Part shown: one piece after another, positions 58,447 through 64,000 of the stretch
Numbering within the stretch: the first letter of the stretch is position 1
Layout of the letters: the number at the start of each line of letters is the position of its first letter
Assembly (NCBI RefSeq): GCF_011397635.1
Contig: NC_064762.1
Location: 26,765,617-26,829,616 of the forward strand
Direction of reading: 5' to 3'
Source of the DNA: Epinephelus fuscoguttatus
Lineage: Eukaryota > Chordata > Actinopteri > Perciformes > Serranidae
Length of the DNA: 64,000 nucleotides
Made by a program: the position numbers and the translations under genes
Notes under the pieces: generated by a model
The model's database searches: none
Told to the model about the DNA's origin: nothing
What the model saw: the letters and a program-made list of their open reading frames with translations, nothing else

Positions 58447-59628
58447 GCCACACAATAAAATAACAAACAAACAATAACAAACTACAATCTGTCAGGGGAA
58501 ATAGGAACCGTATACTAACTCCAAAGATATACACCAGTGATACTGCCAGCAATTAAGTGACTAAAGGCCACATTTCCAATAATCAGCATTGTTTCCTGCC
58601 TTCACTGATGACAAAAAAATCTTCCTGTTGTGTTTCAGATTTCCCATTAAATCTGACCTGCTGTGATTCTTAGAATATGCCAATACTCTTGATGATTGTT
58701 ATGCTTGTGCCAGGTAGGAATTCAGTGTTTCAGGGATTTCTTGGCTTTGGAGAATGTATATGATAGAGTATTTCATCGTGCGTCTGTTCTCTCTTAATGT
58801 TTGGGGCTCATCCAAAAGAATTTCACTCATTCAGACGATGACGTTGACCTTGACCTCAGCTCTCATGATCCCATTTTTGTTAAATCTCCTCCACATACTG
58901 CAGATGTCTCCAGCCCGGTCCTCTCATTGTGTGAAGGGATAACTGTTTCATTATGAGAAAGAGGAGCAGGAATGCGGTCCGATGATAACTGGACATGGAT
59001 GGGAAGACTGGGACTATTGCTTTCTCTCTCTTTCTCCCCATCCGTCGTTCCCCTGAAGGGAAATGAGCTCATGTTTGTGGGCTCATGCTGGCACATGTTG
59101 TGGTGCGTTTTATAGAATAAGGATGGGTTACTCTCTGGTCAGACCACAGAGAAACAGCCAGAGTCAAAGAGAGGAGGATGCTTAATGTCCAGATCAAGTG
59201 AGGAACAAATGCATAATTTAACATAATGATTCAAACACAAAAACAAGAGCACTGTTGTGTAAGTCATCTCCTCTCTGTTATGTCATTACATGGATCATTC
59301 ATGCAGCTTGCAGAGGATTAATACTCAAAAAAATTATCATAATATGCAGCAAGATGTTTAGCTGACACATGGCACATAATATGTATTTATACTGACAATG
59401 TAAACAACAATAAAACACATAAAAATTAAATTTTAAAAAGTGGTTTCAATCAAACTACAGACCTCTGTTGAGACCAACAACAACAAAACCGTTTGTGTTT
59501 TAACGTGTCATGTTGCCAGCGGCTTTCTAGCCTCATAACATGGTTGTTTTTTAGCACCCTGTTGTTGTTTTTGCCCTGTGAATAGTGCCACAAAAAGCAA
59601 TTGTTAATTTATAGTGACATTGCTGCAT
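58447..59628. other. intergenic, nothing recognised
   Basis: Sequence between mobile elements. The short ORFs show no family features. Confidence 0.5.
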
Positions 59629-60228
59629 TATGGTGCATTCCAGGCAACCCGTAACTCGTGTTTTCACAACCTGTAACCCGTGAAAGTGCACTGGAACGGC
59701 AGTCAAACCCGTAACTTCCCACCCATGAACTCGTACCAGATCGATGTACTCCCAGTTATGCTTTCTGACGTCACACAGCCCTCTAAACCAATTACCTTAC
59801 TCCTCTAAATAACAATGGCAGCCCTATGGATGCGGTGTTGATGCAGGTGATACATGGTGAGAAATAGACATAAAATAACCCTAATGTTAACGTATTATTG
59901 GCAGCCGCTCTAACAGCTGGTTTCCAGTGCAAGAATTATCAATACAAAATACGTTTCCAAACACACAGATAACGTTAAATAAAAAGTATAATAGCATCTG
60001 TGACCTTGTGCGCTGTTTTCCCCCTCCGTTTCGCTCAAATGAGCAAGGAGCAGACACCTTTGGTGATAGAAATATTGGGGAAGCACAAACATACGGTTCG
60101 CCATGTTCAACGTTAAACAGGAAGTAACTGGCAGTTTGCTGTAACTTTCCTGGAATGCTACAAAGTCGTAACTCATGACTTGAAGTCGTGACTTACGAGT
60201 TCAAAAGTCTGCCTGGAACGCGCCATAA
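59629..60228. mobile_element. non-autonomous DNA transposon, GTTCCAGGC-type termini
   Basis: TTATGGTGCATTCCAGGCA on the left and its near complement TGCCTGGAACGCGCCATAA on the right. About 600 bp, resembling fish PIF/Harbinger-type MITEs. It has an internal inverted repeat (ACTTGAAGTCGTGACTTACG region) and a short SPMDAVLMQVIHGEK frame, probably a gene remnant. Confidence 0.55.
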
Positions 60229-60519
60229 CTTGCGGTAACTCTGCCTCCAGAACTGGGCATTTTAAGCCAAAACATGATCTTATCCTCACCATAACCAAGT
60301 GGTTTTTGTGACCTAACCTAACCATCCGTTAACCACAACAACGAACAAATGCAACAAATCTGTGGTTTGTAGAAATGTACTTGTTTGGAATATTACACCT
60401 AAAATGTACTTTGAAGATACTACATGTTGTTCTTTTGTGTGATGACCATGTAGACAACAAAAAGCACAACACAATTACAATTTCCAAATTGTTTAGAGTC
60501 ACATTCATGAATAACAGAA

Positions 60520-61969
60520 CTCATAGTTTAAAAAAAAAGGGAACAGTGAATTTACACATCTGATCCTGATGAACAAAATATTCAAGTTGAAAATCTTTAC
60601 TGATGTGCAATGTATAATTTGTTGAGAACTAAATGACCTAACAAGGGTCAGTAGAAACCAAAATCATCAACTCACTGAGGGCTGGATTCAAAATCTCACC
60701 AAAAATCAAAGTAAAAAACTGAAATCACAGGCTGATCCAACTTGTGTGAATGTGATCACATCAACTCAAATGTGACTCAGCAGTGACGAATTGTGTCCTG
60801 GGGGATCTCCTCCCAGACCTGGATCAGGGCATCAGTTAGGTCCTGGACAGTCTGTGGCGGTACTTGGCGGCGTTGAATGCACCAATACATAACGTCCCAT
60901 AGGTGCTCAATTGGATTTAGTTCAGGGGAACAAGAGGACCAGTCAATGGCATCAATGCCTTCATTATCCAGGAACTGCCTACACACTTTGGCCACATGAA
61001 GCAGAGCATTATTCTGCACCAGGAGGAACCCAGGGCCCTCTGCACCAGTGTAAGGTCTGACAATCAGACTGAGGATTTCATCCCGGTACCTAACAGCATT
61101 CAGGGTAATGTTGGGTATGAAATGGAGGTCTGTGCAACCCTCCAAGGATATGCCTCCCCCCCAGACCATCACTGACCCATCGCTAAACCGGTCATGCTGG
61201 AGTATGTTACAGGCAGCATATTCACCACAGCATCGCCAGACTTGTTCACACCTGGCGCCAATGGCAGACCTGCTGTTCTCTGGTGGATGCCACTCGAGCT
61301 GCATGGTGCTGGGCTGTGAGCACAGGTCCTACTAGAGGAATGTCGGGCCCTTATGGAGTCTGTTTCTGACAGTGTGGTCAGAAACATGCACACCAGTAGC
61401 CTGCTGGAGGTCATTTTGTAGAGCTCTGGCAGTGCTCCTCCTGTTCCTCCTCACACAAAGGAGCAGATACTGGTCCTGCTGCTGGGTTGATGCCCTTCTA
61501 CGGCCCTGTCCAGTTCTCCTCATATAACAGCCTGTCTCCTGGTATCTCCTCCATGCTCTTGAGAGTGTGCTGGGAGACACAGCAAACATTCTTGCGACTG
61601 CACATATGGATGTGCCATCCTGGAGGAGCTGGACTACCTGTGCACCCTGATTGGGCTGCAGGTACTGCCTCATGCCGCCAGTAGTGACAAGGACACTAGC
61701 AGAACACACAACTAGAGAAGAATCATTCAGGAAGGAGAAGGAGAGAGCAACTGTCTGTGGACACCACATGTAAAACCATTCCCTTTTTGGAGGTTGTGTT
61801 GCTCTTGCCTCTCCATTTCACCTGTTGTCACTTTGATTTGCACCAAAGCAGGTAAACTGATTCACAATCACTTGTGCTTCCTAAATGGACACATCGATAT
61901 CTCTGAAGTTTAATTGATTTGGTGTTTTACTGTGATGATTAAGTGTTCCCTTAATTTTTTTGAGTAGTA
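60520..61969 (-). mobile_element. decayed Tc1-like element
   Basis: The right terminus, reversed, is TACTACTCAAAAAAATTAAG then GGAACACTTAATC. The left has a degraded counterpart with AAAAAAAAAGGGAACAGTGAA at about 60530. The interior words match a very common fish Tc1 family. Confidence 0.75.
60777..61769 (-). pseudogene. Tc1-like transposase pseudogene
   Basis: The N-terminal part (61332-61769) has [20 protein letters not shown] then a helix-turn-helix ([20 protein letters not shown]) and a GRRR linker. A stop and deletion follow near 61305-61332, removing the first catalytic Asp. The C-terminal part (60777-61304) has VMVWGGGISLEG, VQNNALLHVAK (second Asp changed to Asn) and SPELNPIEHLWDV with the 34-residue spacing. 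It is clearly dead. Confidence 0.85.
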
Positions 61970-62702
61970 TATTGCTAGTGATTGCTGAACATCTTATTTT
62001 AAAGTCATGGACATTAATATTCTGCTGTCACTGCCTCCAATTTTCTGGGAAGACTTAATTCAAACTCTTTATTTTTTAACTGAATAATTCAATAATTACC
62101 AGAGTGGAAAAATAGACCTAAAATACTTTAAACATCCAAATTTAGTTTATTATGTATTTTTTCAATATATGTCTGGGATACAACAGGACCACCCAGCACT
62201 CATGTGTCAACATTCACAGATAAATTAACATTTCTTTCTCTGGTTGCGGATTCTACTAGTGAGAAAACAGCTTATTTTACATCTGGAATCACACAAAACT
62301 CCAGCTCATGAAAACACTTAGCTGTCATGCAACATCTGTCCTGACACTCCAAAAACACGAAAAACATGATATAGTTAGATCTGTCTTATGAACCAAGGGG
62401 AGGGATGGCACCCACATTCATATGGAGCTGATACTGAGGATAATTTATAGCATCTGTTGTCTTCCTCTTCTTCCTTTGTCGTGGTCAGTGCAAAAATCAG
62501 AACATTGTTTTGGCTCATTTCATGCCTCTGATCTCTTGACATGGACTCCGGAGACAAAATGTTTGATTGTGACCATGAGTGTAGAATCAGAGCGTGTGAA
62601 GATACAGATGCTGCTGTAGGTCTATTTTAATATAGTGGTTGTCAAGCTGGGTTTAGGGCAGTGGTTCCCAACTGGTAGGTCATGGTCCATTCAGAATGGA
62701 CC
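61970..62702. other. intergenic, nothing recognised
   Basis: AT-rich sequence with no identifiable element or gene. Confidence 0.5.
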
Positions 62703-64000
62703 TTAAAGTAATACTCCGACGATTTGGGAGTTACGCCCTTTCTCTATCATTTCCGTATTGAGACAACATGATCGACATCTTTTTTGTGTCTGTACGTCCA
62801 GTGACTGGGTCTCAGCAGTTAGCACTGCGTCTTAGCTTAGCGAATACAACTGAAGTCTATAGGGGGTCAGTAGCCTACTCGGTAAAAGTGAACAAATAAA
62901 CGTTACAGAAACCCTGAAGCTGGCATTTCTGCGCGTACATTTAAAATAAACGTTTAAGCATTAATTCGAAAAACGAGAGTCCTTCTTAGTCATTTTAGAA
63001 GAAGTTTGATACACGGAACTACAGTGTGTTTACGTCCTGCGCTGTGATCCGCGGAGGGATACACCGGTGAGCAGGCACAGGCACAGACGTAGCCTGTAAA
63101 CAAAACTCAGTTGTTTGTTTAGCCTAACGATATCTCCGGACTATAGTAGCTGCAATGGACGACTTTGAACGCAATTTTGAAGAGTTTCTTGTAGTAGACA
63201 CAGATCCAGAGCCATACCTGTTTGAGCCGGAGCATACAGATGAGGAACTCCAGGTGTTGGATGCTGAGCGGGCGAGAAGAGAGGCTGAATCCTCTGAGGC
63301 AGCGGAACAGCAAGGGGCCGAGGGGAGACGGAGGTCAGGGGAGGATTGGCGGTGTAGCTGCGGGGCTTGCCAACCTATGCCTACGGAGGTGGAATCATTT
63401 TGCTGCACAGAATGGGATTCGGTGCTACCATCATTGGGGAGATATATCATCAGGAGGAAAACTGCTGCAGAGAGTGCATCACAAGGAGTGAAAACTTTGC
63501 AGCAATCACTAATCCTGGCGTGATTGAAACATTCAAGTTCCTAAGATGAACTGGAAAAATGCCCCAGGCCTGCAGGAGCTGATGGGCAGCTTTCAGTCGA
63601 GTGATTAATATCGTCCGTGTCGTCTCTTTGTTTGCTTTTACCAAGTGACCTAGCGTACCTGTCCCAGAGCCAGCTGCAGCTGTTGCTCACCGGTGTATCC
63701 CTCCGCGCAGGACGTAAACACACTGTAGTTCCGTGTATCAAACTTCTTCTAAAATGACTAAAAAGGACCCTCGTTTTTCAAATTAATGCTTAAACATGTT
63801 TATTTTAAATGCATGTGCAGAAATGCCAGCTTCAGGGTTTCTGTAATGTTTATTTGTTCACTTTTACCGAGTAGGCTACTGACCCCCTATAGACTTCAGT
63901 TGTATTCGCTAAGCTAAGCCACAATGCTAACCGCTGAGACCCACCCACTGGACGTACAGACACAAAAAAGATGTCAATCATGTTGTCTCAATATGGAAAT
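62703..64000 (+). mobile_element. long-TIR element (about 370-bp arms) carrying a P2X7-ballast-like gene
   Basis: The left arm 62703-63073 is the near-perfect reverse complement of 63684-64000. Extrapolating, the right arm should continue about 46 bp beyond the window to a TTAA. The left arm starts TTAAAGTAATACTCCGACG. The left arm has about 10 bp extra (TGTGATCCGC) near 63045. Between the arms lie only about 610 bp, whose sole recognisable gene is the ballast-like ORF. No transposase is visible, so it is non-autonomous. Confidence 0.85.
63155..63660 (+). pseudogene. P2X7 C-terminal (ballast) domain-like gene, frameshifted
   Basis: From the ATG at 63155: MDDFERNFEEFLVVDTDPEP, then YLFEPEHTDEELQVL, an acidic/basic linker, and W-R-C-S-C-G-A-C-Q-P-M-P-T with ESFCCTEWD. 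This matches the W-C-x-C-G-x-C ... C-C zinc-site pattern of the P2X7 ballast domain. After about 63420 the homology moves to another frame, which reads CCRECITRSENFAAITNPGV and IETF (compare CITTSE.F in human P2X7). A further shift at the TGA near 63547 leads to MNWKNAPGLQELMG and an in-frame TAA. No P2X channel part (transmembrane helices or ectodomain) is present. It is a decayed copy of a stand-alone ballast gene. Confidence 0.65.

Noticed and set aside
61108-61684. Plus-strand ORFs over the right-hand Tc1 element
   Set aside because: They are antisense to the transposase pseudogene, whose minus frame carries HTH and DDE motifs.

Overview
This is a vertebrate nuclear window, almost certainly from a teleost fish. 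Five spliced protein genes match vertebrate orthologues exon by exon with GT-AG junctions, introns are short to medium, and the spaces between exons are full of Tc1/mariner, hAT-like and other fish-type DNA transposon copies, microsatellites and minisatellites. I saw no bacterial-style operon. Protein lengths below come from splicing the exons by eye; each reconstructed CDS sums to a multiple of three.

Layout. 1-3000: last coding exon (EB-family C terminus ending EEF) and 3' UTR of mapre3 (+), whose other exons lie left of the window. 3000-5520: intergenic, with a degenerate ~42-bp minisatellite bracketed by two related direct repeats. 5714-21573: tmem214 (+), 17 coding exons, 687 aa. 22660-27620: a locally duplicated block carrying two tRNA-Tyr(GTA, intron-containing) genes and four tRNA-Ala(AGC) genes. 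29651-32159: ccdc25 (-), 9 exons, 207 aa. 34656-42167: esco2 (+), 14 coding exons, 671 aa, head to head with ccdc25. 43489-56661: pbk (-), 6 coding exons, 342 aa, tail to tail with esco2. Its last intron holds a ~5-kb AT-rich palindromic minisatellite split by a Tc1-like element. 57700-64000: transposon-rich flank with two further Tc1-type relics. At the right edge is a long-inverted-repeat element whose only visible gene is a decayed P2X7 C-terminal (ballast) domain.

Functionally, esco2 (cohesin acetyltransferase, S phase) and pbk (mitotic kinase) are cell-cycle genes. tmem214 is an ER membrane protein and ccdc25 an NFACT-R/coiled-coil protein. In human, MAPRE3-TMEM214 (2p23) and CCDC25-ESCO2-PBK (8p21) are two separate blocks; here the tRNA cluster sits exactly at their junction.

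Most striking observations: (1) all four tRNA-Ala genes have a perfect TGACGTCA exactly 18 bp upstream of the mature 5' end, even where the other flanking sequence is unrelated; (2) the long-TIR element with a P2X7 ballast-like gene; (3) a minisatellite that reverses orientation near 44170, making a large potential hairpin; (4) a Tc1-like element with 273-bp TIRs and non-canonical D-x38-Q spacing; (5) small mobile elements carrying Myb/SANT-like and MADF-like coding fragments.
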